Assembly: GCA_029907055.1 (NCBI GenBank)
Contig: JARYMO010000102.1
Coordinates: 1-5,895, forward strand
DNA length: 5,895 bases
Direction of reading: 5' to 3'
DNA from: Syntrophomonadaceae bacterium
Lineage (GTDB): Bacteria; Bacillota; Syntrophomonadia; Syntrophomonadales; Syntrophothermaceae
Below, piece after piece: positions 1 through 5,382 of the stretch; the stretch's first letter is position 1; each line of letters begins with the position of its first letter. The translations under genes were made by a program, and so were the position numbers. The notes under the pieces were generated by a model. It worked only from the letters and a program-made list of their open reading frames with translations, was not told where the DNA came from and did not search any database.

Positions 1-855
1 CTGGCCCACATGACTCGTGGACGGGAAATCGACTGGGACAAACTGGACTACACGGTGCGGGTGGCGGTGAGGTTCCTGGATGACGTGCTGGAGGTGAACC
101 GTTTTCCCCTGCCGCGTATCGCCCGGGCGACGCGGCGCACCCGCAAGATCGGACTGGGCGTGATGGGGTGGGCGGACATGCTCTTCCAGCTGCGCGTGGC
201 CTACGATTCCGAGGCTGCGCTGGAGCTGGCGGAACAGGTGATGGGGTTCGTCAGCGAGCGGGGCCGGCAGGTCTCCGGGGAGCTGGCCCGCGAGCGGGGG
301 CCGTTTCCGGCGTGGAAGAGGTCCATATTCTACCCGCACCGACCGTTGCGCAACGCCACGGTTACCACCATCGCCCCCACCGGCTCCATCAGCGCCCTGG
401 CCGACACCACCTCCGGCATCGAGCCCGCGTTTGCGCTCCGTTTCAGCCGCCGCGTGCTGGACAACCGGGTGCTTGACGTGGTGAACCGCGTGTTCCTGGA
501 GTACGCAGAGCGAGAATTGGGGCCGGCCGCGCGGGAGGCGGCGATGCGGGCGCTGCAGGAGCAGGGTTGCCTGGGGCAGACCAGCGGACTGCCGCCGCAC
601 GCCAAGGAGGTATTCAAGACGGCCCTGGAGATCGCTCCCGAGTGGCACCTGCGCATGCAGGCAGCATTCCAGCGCCACACTGACAACGCGGTGAGCAAGA
701 CCGTCAATCTGCCGGCGGAGACCGGTGTGCAACAGGTGGCCGAGATATTCAACCGTGCCCACGCGCTGGGCCTCAAGGGCATCACCGTTTACCGCTACGG
801 GTCACGGGCCGATCAGCCCCTGGGGTCGCCGGTGACCTGTCGGGCGTGCCAGTGA
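1..855 (+). CDS. nrdJ: Adenosylcobalamin-dependent (class II) ribonucleotide reductase, C-terminal part (5' end outside window)
   Basis: Reduces ribonucleotides to deoxyribonucleotides with a B12-derived radical, supplying dNTPs in the cytoplasm. The reading frame is open from base 1, so the 284 visible codons are only the C-terminal part; the catalytic cysteine/glutamate region must lie upstream of the window. Seen here: the conserved phosphate-binding segment APTGSIS followed by TSGIEP (about 373-435), the stretch RKIGLGVMGWADML (about 142-183), the late motif SKTVNLP (about 694-714) and GITVYRYGSR (about 778-807), all typical of the NrdJ C-terminal barrel. The protein stops soon after YGSR with a terminal CxxC (CRAC), which fits the pair of shuttle cysteines that re-reduce the active site. 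The tail is short: many NrdJ proteins carry a longer Cys-rich extension. The Nudix gene follows closely. Class I NrdA is less likely because its C-terminus looks different. Confidence 0.88.
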   Translation: MAHMTRGREIDWDKLDYTVRVAVRFLDDVLEVNRFPLPRIARATRRTRKIGLGVMGWADMLFQLRVAYDSEAALELAEQVMGFVSERGRQVSGELARERGPFPAWKRSIFYPHRPLRNATVTTIAPTGSISALADTTSGIEPAFALRFSRRVLDNRVLDVVNRVFLEYAERELGPAAREAAMRALQEQGCLGQTSGLPPHAKEVFKTALEIAPEWHLRMQAAFQRHTDNAVSKTVNLPAETGVQQVAEIFNRAHALGLKGITVYRYGSRADQPLGSPVTCRACQ

Positions 856-896
856 CGGTGGGGCATGCGCCGCTGCACAGGGAGCACCTGGCAGAT

Positions 897-904
897 GAGG
901 AGGG
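897..904 (+). promoter_or_regulatory. Strong ribosome-binding site for the Nudix gene
   Basis: GAGGAGGG lies 4-5 bases before the ATG at 909, with a GTG at 912 immediately after it. No comparable Shine-Dalgarno sequence precedes the upstream in-frame GTGs at 846 and 852, which overlap the end of nrdJ. This favours the internal start. Confidence 0.6.
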
Positions 905-908
905 ATGG

Positions 909-1307
909 ATGGTGTGGACGCTCTCGGCCAAGGCCGTCGTGCGCGACGGGCAGGGAAGGATACTGTTGATCCGGCGCTCGGCGGCTTCTCGCAACAACGC
1001 TGGCAAGTGGGAACTCCCGGGCGGCAAGGTCGATGGTGGGGAGTCCGTGGAGCAGGCGCTGCAACGGGAGGTGCGGGAAGAAACGGGCCTGCGGGTGGAA
1101 GTGTGCGGGGTGGCTGGGGCGGCCGAATCGGCGTGGGATTCCCGCCGCATCGCGTACCTCATCTTCACCGCGCAGCCTCACCCGGGGGAAGTCGTGCTGA
1201 GTGATGAGCATGACGCCTTCGCGTGGGTGGACGTGACGGAGCTGACCAGCTACGACATGCCCGCACAGTTTGCCAGCTTCCTGCGCCGGTACCTGGCGGA
1301 TCGGTAA
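909..1307 (+). CDS. Nudix hydrolase, MutT-like
   Basis: A 132-residue cytoplasmic phosphohydrolase that should cleave a nucleoside diphosphate linked to another group (X). The complete Nudix signature GX5EX7REUXEEXGU is present at about residues 39-61 (GKVDGGE, then REVREETGL), preceded by GKWELPGG, the strand entering the box in MutT-type enzymes. The length is normal for a single-domain Nudix protein. I chose the ATG at 909 because of the strong ribosome-binding site just upstream. The open frame extends back to a GTG at 846 that would overlap nrdJ by 10 bases, but the added N-terminus does not look like Nudix sequence. The substrate cannot be read from the sequence: 8-oxo-dGTP, other damaged dNTPs or ADP-ribose are all possible. 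Its position after a ribonucleotide reductase and before a SOD operon fits nucleotide-pool cleaning, but that is inference. Confidence 0.9.
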   Translation: MVWTLSAKAVVRDGQGRILLIRRSAASRNNAGKWELPGGKVDGGESVEQALQREVREETGLRVEVCGVAGAAESAWDSRRIAYLIFTAQPHPGEVVLSDEHDAFAWVDVTELTSYDMPAQFASFLRRYLADR

Positions 1308-1341
1308 CGCACTGCGGGCGCGGACACGGGTGGCGGGTGGT

Positions 1342-1363
1342 CGGCTGCGCCGGGGCACAGCCG
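1342..1363. repeat. Inverted repeat overlapping the promoter region of the ferritin-like/SOD operon
   Basis: CGGCTG at 1342-1347 and its exact complement CAGCCG at 1358-1363 are separated by 10 bases; two flanking G-U-type pairs could extend it. It covers the expected -35 region of the promoter at 1365-1373. It could be an operator, or a hairpin in the 3' region of the Nudix transcript. There is no T-run after it. Confidence 0.35.
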
Positions 1364-1364
1364 G

Positions 1365-1373
1365 TGGTATACT
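1365..1373 (+). promoter_or_regulatory. Extended -10 promoter for the ferritin-like/SOD operon
   Basis: TGGTATACT matches the extended -10 form TGnTATAAT with one mismatch. No good -35 hexamer stands 16-18 bases upstream (CTGCGC at best), which extended -10 promoters can tolerate. Transcription would begin near 1380, leaving a leader of about 40 bases before the ferritin-like gene. It is a relatively AT-rich spot in an otherwise GC-rich gap. Confidence 0.5.
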
Positions 1374-1410
1374 GGCTTCAGGAAGGCGATTGCATCCGCA
1401 GGGTGAAGAG

Positions 1411-1416
1411 AGGAGG
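1411..1416 (+). promoter_or_regulatory. Ribosome-binding site that decides the ferritin-like gene start
   Basis: AGGAGG is only one base from the ATG at 1418, too close for normal initiation, but is 7 bases from the in-frame GTG at 1424, which is ideal. The GTG is therefore the more likely start. Confidence 0.55.
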
Positions 1417-1423
1417 TATGCCA

Positions 1424-1705
1424 GTGCTTTCGGCCATGCCGTCGGGACTTGACCGGCTTGCGCCCGCCGATGTCGACCGCGAGATTCTGCGGGCGGGGCT
1501 CATCGCGGAACTCGATGCCATCAACCTCTACGAACAGATGGCAGCCCGGACAGCCAACGCGCTGCTCAAGAAGCTGCTGCTGGACATTGCCCGCGAAGAG
1601 AAGACGCACGTGGGCGAATTCCTGGCGCTGCTGCGCCGCCTCGACCAGGAGCAGGAAGGCGAACTGGCCGCCGGCGCCGCCGAGGTGGAGGAAATGAGCG
1701 AGTGA
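1424..1705 (+). CDS. Small ferritin-like protein of the encapsulin-associated (Flp/EncFtn) type
   Basis: A 93-residue all-helical protein (95 if the ATG at 1418 is used). The core, residues about 19-75, has AELDAINLYEQMA on the first helix and DIAREEKTHVGEFLALL on the second. This is the ferritin-like domain I know from the N-terminus of archaeal encapsulins such as the Pyrococcus furiosus protein, and from EncFtn cargo proteins. By analogy with EncFtn, likely iron ligands are Glu29, Glu59 and His62, with Tyr36 nearby; such proteins form a di-iron ferroxidase site across a dimer interface and oxidise Fe(II). Here the domain stands alone: there is no shell domain, and the acidic C-terminus (AAEVEEMSE) lacks a recognisable LTVGSL-type encapsulin targeting peptide. 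The SOD gene follows after 13 bases with its own ribosome-binding site, so the two are very probably co-transcribed. A rubrerythrin-family label is an alternative name, but the rubredoxin CxxC domain is absent. Confidence 0.85.
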   Translation: MLSAMPSGLDRLAPADVDREILRAGLIAELDAINLYEQMAARTANALLKKLLLDIAREEKTHVGEFLALLRRLDQEQEGELAAGAAEVEEMSE

Positions 1706-1718
1706 AGGAGGGATCGGG

Positions 1719-2327
1719 ATGGGAACCGCGCGGTACTCACTGCCAGCGCTGCCTTACGGGTACGCTGACCTGGAACCCCTGATGTCCGAGCTGCAGCTCA
1801 CCATCCATCACCAGAAACACCACCAGGCATACGTGGACGCAGCCAACGGCCTCCTGGACAAGTTGGCCCAGGCCCGGGCTGACGGGGTGGACCTCGACCT
1901 CAAGTCGACGCTGAAATCGCTCTCCTGGAACGTGGCCGGGCACGTGCTGCACTCGCTGTTCTGGGAAGGAATGGCCCCGGCCGGCCGGGGAGGACAGCTG
2001 GAGGGGCCGCTGGCGGAGGCGCTGCTGCAGGAATTCGGCAGCATTGAGCGCTTTCGCCGCGAGTTCACGCAGACCGCGGCCAGCGTGGAGGGGTCAGGCT
2101 GGACGGCCTTGACCCGCTGCTCCCAGACGGGACGGCTGTTGATCATGCAGGTGGAGAAACACAACGTCAACCTCTACCCCACCTTCGACATCCTGATGGT
2201 GGTGGATGTCTTCGAGCACGCCTACTACGTTGACTACCGCAACGATCGCGGCAAGTTCCTGGAGGCGTGGTGGGAACTGGTGAACTGGGAAGTGGTCGGT
2301 CGGCGGTTTGCCGCCTCGCGTGGCTGA
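1719..2327 (+). CDS. Superoxide dismutase, Fe/Mn family
   Basis: Converts superoxide to hydrogen peroxide and oxygen. The 202-residue length is normal for the family. Metal ligands are all present: His30 (in IHHQKHHQAYV), His78 (in GHVLHSLFW), Asp163 and His167 (in DVFEHAYY); the gateway Tyr is Tyr38. The position four residues before His78 is Gly74, where bacterial Fe-SODs have Gln. The MnSOD-type Gln is also missing: the corresponding segment MQVEKHN has His148, 15 residues before Asp163, as in archaeal SODs such as that of Sulfolobus. Metal preference (Fe, Mn or either) therefore cannot be read by the usual Gln rule. Asp-Val-Phe-Glu-His replaces the common D-V-W-E-H. No signal peptide, so cytoplasmic. 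AAGGAGG, 7 bases before the ATG, supports the start. It forms the second gene of an operon with the ferritin-like gene; both deal with iron and oxygen toxicity. Confidence 0.95.
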   Translation: MGTARYSLPALPYGYADLEPLMSELQLTIHHQKHHQAYVDAANGLLDKLAQARADGVDLDLKSTLKSLSWNVAGHVLHSLFWEGMAPAGRGGQLEGPLAEALLQEFGSIERFRREFTQTAASVEGSGWTALTRCSQTGRLLIMQVEKHNVNLYPTFDILMVVDVFEHAYYVDYRNDRGKFLEAWWELVNWEVVGRRFAASRG

Positions 2328-2362
2328 GCTGGCGGAGCCGGCAAGAAGAGGCTGTTCGCGGC

Positions 2363-2391
2363 GGAGGGGGCCTGGTTCACCGGCCCCCTCC
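2363..2391. terminator. Perfect GC hairpin between convergent genes
   Basis: GGAGGGGGCC at 2363-2372 pairs exactly with GGCCCCCTCC at 2382-2391 around a 9-base loop; read on the - strand the loop can tighten further into a UGAA tetraloop with one bulged A. It sits between the convergent SOD and GerMN genes (36 bases after one stop, about the same before the other), the usual place for a shared terminator. Neither side has a clear T-run, so intrinsic termination would be atypical. Confidence 0.55.
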
Positions 2392-2426
2392 TCGTGCGCT
2401 CCGCCCTTTCTCCCTGGCCTGAAGGC

Positions 2427-3356
2427 TCACTTGGCGGCGAGGTCTTCGCTGCGCCCCACCGGTTGGTCGAGTACCATGTGATCTATGGCCAGCGGTTGCC
2501 CCTCCACCGTCATCAGCACGCGCCGGATGTCCGGGAATTCAGTCAGGGTGTTGACGATGGACTGCACGGTCATCGACTCGCCCGCGGCGCCGCCCCAGTG
2601 CTGGGTGTGCATCTCCTGGGAGAAGTCGACGTGGGCCACGTCCTCCTCGACGCTCACCGACAGGACCCGGGTGCCCGGGGGGATAGTGGGGCTGAGGTCC
2701 TGGTTGCGGGGGCCCTTGATGAGTTGCTCTACCGCGATGCGCAGCAGGTCTGGCAGCTGAATGTCGGCGGGGATGGACACGGTGCGGGTTTCCGCCACCA
2801 CCGCGGTGGCGTCACGGTTTCCGAAGTACAGCGTGATGTCACGGCTGACCGTGCCCTCTCCGGGGTTGGGCAGGGGCTCCATGAAGCCCCTGGGCTGCCC
2901 GCTGGGCCCGATGAGTTCCTCCCCCTCCACCAGGATCTTGACCCGCCTGACCTCGGGGAACTGGGTGAGGGTATTGACCACCGAACCGACGCCGATGATT
3001 TCGGCGATGCTGCCGGGAAAGCGCGCGAACTCCTGGCTGACGTCCACCAGCAGGTCGCCGTCCTCCTGCAGGATGGTGCCGTAGACCCTGGTTTCGGGGG
3101 AGATGTTGGCGCGCAGCCCCTCGCTGCGGGGTCCCTTGACCAGTTCCTGCAGCACCACCTGGTACCGGTCGGCGCCCCGCGGGTAGGAGACGGAGCGCGT
3201 CTCGGTCAGCATCTTCTCGTTGCCCTGGTCCCCGTAGTAGAGGGTGACCGTTTCCGTGATGATGTCGCCTCCCGTCGGTGCCTGGGGCGCACACCCGGTC
3301 ACCAGCGACACCATCGCCAGCACCGCCAGCAAGGCCCGTGCCCAACGCGTACCCAT
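2427..3356 (-). CDS. GerM-like lipoprotein with two GerMN domains
   Basis: A 309-residue exported lipoprotein. The N-terminus has a positive stretch, a hydrophobic segment (about residues 8-20) and the lipobox VTGC, so Cys22 should be lipidated after signal peptidase II cleavage and the protein anchored on the outer face of the membrane. Two GerMN domains follow, about residues 35-150 and 171-290. Each has ITLYYG/ITLYFG near its start, ELVKGPR/QLIKGPR in the middle and VNTLTxFPxxRRV near its end, offset by about 140 residues. Bacillus GerM, also a lipoprotein with two such domains, acts in sporulation and germination at the forespore envelope; single-domain GerMN lipoproteins also occur in non-sporulation settings, so the exact role is open. 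I chose the ATG at 3356 because it starts the signal peptide and lies 4 bases from AGGGGTGG; the frame runs upstream to a GTG at 3428, but that stretch covers the TATAAT promoter. Confidence 0.85.
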   Translation of the reverse strand: MGTRWARALLAVLAMVSLVTGCAPQAPTGGDIITETVTLYYGDQGNEKMLTETRSVSYPRGADRYQVVLQELVKGPRSEGLRANISPETRVYGTILQEDGDLLVDVSQEFARFPGSIAEIIGVGSVVNTLTQFPEVRRVKILVEGEELIGPSGQPRGFMEPLPNPGEGTVSRDITLYFGNRDATAVVAETRTVSIPADIQLPDLLRIAVEQLIKGPRNQDLSPTIPPGTRVLSVSVEEDVAHVDFSQEMHTQHWGGAAGESMTVQSIVNTLTEFPDIRRVLMTVEGQPLAIDHMVLDQPVGRSEDLAAK

Positions 3357-3404
3357 GCCGCCACCCCTTTCCTGCCCGCTCTGTCTCGCGCAATCCCTGC
3401 TTCC

Positions 3405-3410
3405 ATTATA
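3405..3410 (-). promoter_or_regulatory. Perfect -10 element (TATAAT) for the GerMN lipoprotein gene
   Basis: TATAAT on the - strand, about 50 bases before the ATG at 3356, stands out in this GC-rich sequence. Transcription would begin near 3398. No -35 hexamer is found at 16-18 bases (GCGGCG at 17), and there is no TGn extension. The repeat at 3411-3428 directly abuts it, suggesting that an activator or repressor works here. Confidence 0.5.
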
Positions 3411-3428
3411 GTGTACCATGGTGTACAC
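3411..3428. repeat. Direct repeat / near-palindrome next to the -10: candidate operator
   Basis: GTGTACCATGGTGTACAC (+ strand) holds two direct copies of GTGTAC exactly 10 bases apart. It also contains two overlapping 8-base palindromes, ACCATGGT (3415-3422) and GTGTACAC (3421-3428). Removing one GT makes a perfect 16-base palindrome. I do not recognise it as the site of a known regulator. Confidence 0.4.
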
Positions 3429-3466
3429 GCCGCTCTTGCGACTGCGGGAGGCCCGGCAACGGACCA

Positions 3467-3501
3467 GGGCGAGGAGCGTGGCGCAGCTGACATCCTCGCC
3501 C
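3467..3501. terminator. Inverted repeat downstream of the GGDEF/HD-GYP gene
   Basis: GGGCGAGGA at 3467-3475 is exactly complementary to TCCTCGCCC at 3493-3501, giving a 9-bp stem with a 17-base loop. It begins 57 bases after the stop of the HD-GYP gene on the - strand. No T-run follows, so it may be a terminator of the non-canonical sort, an RNA 3' end stabiliser or a protein site. The remainder of the gap 3429-3557 shows nothing else I can support. Confidence 0.35.
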
Positions 3502-3557
3502 GTGCAACGAGGCTGGGCGGCGATGGCCAGCGCGGCGCGGCCGGGGGGCAGGAACGG

Positions 3558-5309
3558 CTAGTTTCGCAGCCGGCGGCGTGCGGTGTCGAGGGAAACCACC
3601 CGGCTGCCCTCGCCCGCCCCCAGCTGTACCCGCATCACCTCCAGGAATGCGTCGACCAGCTCCGGGTCGAAGTAGGTCCCCCGCCCCGATTCGATTTCGG
3701 CCAGAGCCGTCTCCGGGCTCAACGCCCGCCGGTACGGGCGGTCGGTGGTCATGGCGTCGTAGGTATCGGTGATGCGCAGGATGCGGGCCAGCAGCGGGAT
3801 GCCCTGGCCCTTGAGACCCGCCGGGTATCCGCTGCCGTCCCAGTTCTCGTGGTGGTGGAGGACCGAAGCCGCGGCCCGGCTCAGTTGCGGCAGCGAGTTG
3901 ACGATGTCGCTGCCCCACACGCAGTGCATCTTGAGGTCGTAGAATTCCTGGGTGGTCAGCCGTTCCGGCTTGTTGAGCAGGTCGCGCTCCACCTCGATCT
4001 TGCCGATATCGTGCAGGAAGGCGGCGTAGCGCAGCAGCTTGGTCTCTTCGGGAGGAAGACCGATGTGCTCGGCCAGCAGCAGGCTGTAGCGCATGACACG
4101 CTCCGAGTGCCCGAAGGTGTACCGGTCCTTGGCGTTGATGACCAGGATCAGGGTTTGTACCGAGTTGAGCAGGCTCTTCTCGTCTTCTTCCACCATCTCC
4201 AGCAGCTCGTCGAAGACAGAGGAAAAGGTGACCACCCGGTGGTCCGCGAGGAATTTGGCCTTGTACAGGGCCTGGTCAGCGTGGCGCACCAGCTCGCGCG
4301 CGGTGCGGGCGTGTTCGGGCAGGCTGGCGACGCCGCAGGACACGCTGACCGACACCGGGAAGGGTTCCCTGCCCTCCGGGTCGGGCAGGATGAGGTCCAC
4401 GTCCTCAATGCTCCGGCGCAGGTGCTCGGTGATGGTGGTGGCGTCGGCGGCGTCGAGGCCCGGAAGCAGCACCGCGAACTGGTCGCCGCCAAATCGTGCG
4501 GCCAGGGCCCCGGGGGGCAGCGCCGCCCTCAGCGTCCGTCCGATATGCGCCAGCAGGCGGTCTCCCTGCAGGTGACCATGTTCTTCGTTGAACAGCCGGA
4601 ACTTGCGGAGGTCGATGAGCGTCATCGACAGCGGTTGCTGATCCCCTGCCGATTCCACCAACGCGGCCAACTGCTGCTGAAAACGCCGGTGGCTGGCCAG
4701 GCCGGTGAGGGGGTCGACATCGACCAAACGGGCCAGCAGACCCTGCTGGTGCTGCTCGAGGGAAAGGATTCCGGCCCCCGCCCACCCGCACAGGGCCATG
4801 AGGGCGGCCGGAGCCGCGTTCAGTGCGACTGCGGTACCGGCTGACAGGCCGCCCGCCAGGACATCGCCGCCGAGGCAGAGGAGCGCACCGGCAGCGGCCC
4901 CCGCCAGCGCGGTCCGCAGCCCGCAGACTGAGCCCATGACCAGCATGGGCGCTGCCAGCAGGACGCGGGCAGTGGGGGCCTGGTGCCAGGCGAGCGCAAC
5001 CGTTGCCGCCGACGAGAAAAGCGGAAGGGCCAGGTAGACCGCCGTGCGCCAATCGCGCGCGCTGGCCGTGAGGGCCAGCCGCCCCCTCCAGTACAGTACC
5101 GCCAGCACCAGGCTGCCGGCCGCCGCCACCACCGCCAGGACGCCCACCGCCAGGCCCCAGGGGGGGCCAGGGGCCGCCGCACGGCAGCCAGCCACGGATG
5201 CCACCAGGACCAGCAGCGCGCAGGTCGCGTGCGCGATCCCCCGGTGATCATGGAACATCCGGATGTATTCCCGTTCCCATTCCAACGCCGTCACTCCCGC
5301 CCACGGCAC
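3558..5309 (-). CDS. Membrane c-di-GMP protein: degenerate GGDEF plus HD-GYP phosphodiesterase domain
   Basis: A 583-residue inner-membrane signalling protein. Residues about 25-185 are hydrophobic and should form five or six membrane helices with no recognisable sensor fold. A GGDEF domain follows (about 195-355): DPLTGLASHRRF opens it, Asp233, Asn241 and Asp250 are kept, but the signature is GGDQF (274-278) instead of GGDEF/GGEEF, and the RxxD inhibitory site before it is missing. The HD-GYP domain (about 380-565) looks complete: GHSERV (His401), HDIGK (His433-Asp434), His462, HHHENWDGSGYP (485-496) and Asp515 in ITDTYDAM, followed by RPYR. It should hydrolyse c-di-GMP (HD-GYP enzymes yield GMP or pGpG), and the altered GGDEF may be inactive or only bind GTP; this is inference. 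The start is uncertain: GTG 5309 has GGAG 4 bases upstream; a TTG at about 5285 and an ATG at 5258 are in-frame alternatives that keep all domains. Confidence 0.9.
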   Translation of the reverse strand: MPWAGVTALEWEREYIRMFHDHRGIAHATCALLVLVASVAGCRAAAPGPPWGLAVGVLAVVAAAGSLVLAVLYWRGRLALTASARDWRTAVYLALPLFSSAATVALAWHQAPTARVLLAAPMLVMGSVCGLRTALAGAAAGALLCLGGDVLAGGLSAGTAVALNAAPAALMALCGWAGAGILSLEQHQQGLLARLVDVDPLTGLASHRRFQQQLAALVESAGDQQPLSMTLIDLRKFRLFNEEHGHLQGDRLLAHIGRTLRAALPPGALAARFGGDQFAVLLPGLDAADATTITEHLRRSIEDVDLILPDPEGREPFPVSVSVSCGVASLPEHARTARELVRHADQALYKAKFLADHRVVTFSSVFDELLEMVEEDEKSLLNSVQTLILVINAKDRYTFGHSERVMRYSLLLAEHIGLPPEETKLLRYAAFLHDIGKIEVERDLLNKPERLTTQEFYDLKMHCVWGSDIVNSLPQLSRAAASVLHHHENWDGSGYPAGLKGQGIPLLARILRITDTYDAMTTDRPYRRALSPETALAEIESGRGTYFDPELVDAFLEVMRVQLGAGEGSRVVSLDTARRRLRN

Positions 5310-5382
5310 TCCGGGCCGCCACCGCGGACCTGACCAGGGTTGCCCCGCCTCGCCGGTCCGGCTGGAATTGCCTTCGTGTGGA

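Noticed and set aside
330..785. Open frame on the - strand inside nrdJ.
   Set aside because: It is antisense to strongly conserved ribonucleotide reductase sequence; the product is Arg/Ser/Ala-rich with no motif.
846..908. Longer Nudix protein starting at GTG 846, overlapping nrdJ by 10 bases (or at GTG 852, overlapping by 4).
   Set aside because: Neither has a Shine-Dalgarno sequence, while the ATG at 909 has a strong one and begins where the Nudix fold begins. The coupling geometry at 852 is possible but less supported.
813..1358. Open frame on the - strand over the Nudix gene.
   Set aside because: It is antisense to a perfect Nudix box and has no motif or ribosome-binding site of its own.
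1223..1417. Upstream extension of the ferritin-like frame into the Nudix gene.
   Set aside because: It overlaps the Nudix end in another frame and spans the promoter; the strong ribosome-binding site at 1411 marks the real start.
2302..2315. GGCGG-TTTG-CCGCC hairpin near the 3' end of the SOD gene.
   Set aside because: It is short, inside the coding region, and readily explained by codon use in GC-rich DNA.
1705..2327. Encapsulin cargo-loading peptide on the ferritin-like protein or SOD.
   Set aside because: Neither C-terminus (ending EEMSE and AASRG) resembles the known LTVGSL-type tail.
3357..3428. N-terminal extension of the GerMN lipoprotein to GTG 3428.
   Set aside because: It would put 24 residues before the signal peptide and would require translating through the TATAAT promoter.
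2394..4844. A very long (816-codon) open frame on the + strand.
   Set aside because: It lies fully antisense to the GerMN and HD-GYP genes, both of which have clear domain motifs. Its product is rich in His, Gln, Gly and Val with no recognisable domain, and it begins beside the hairpin. Long antisense frames are expected in GC-rich coding DNA.
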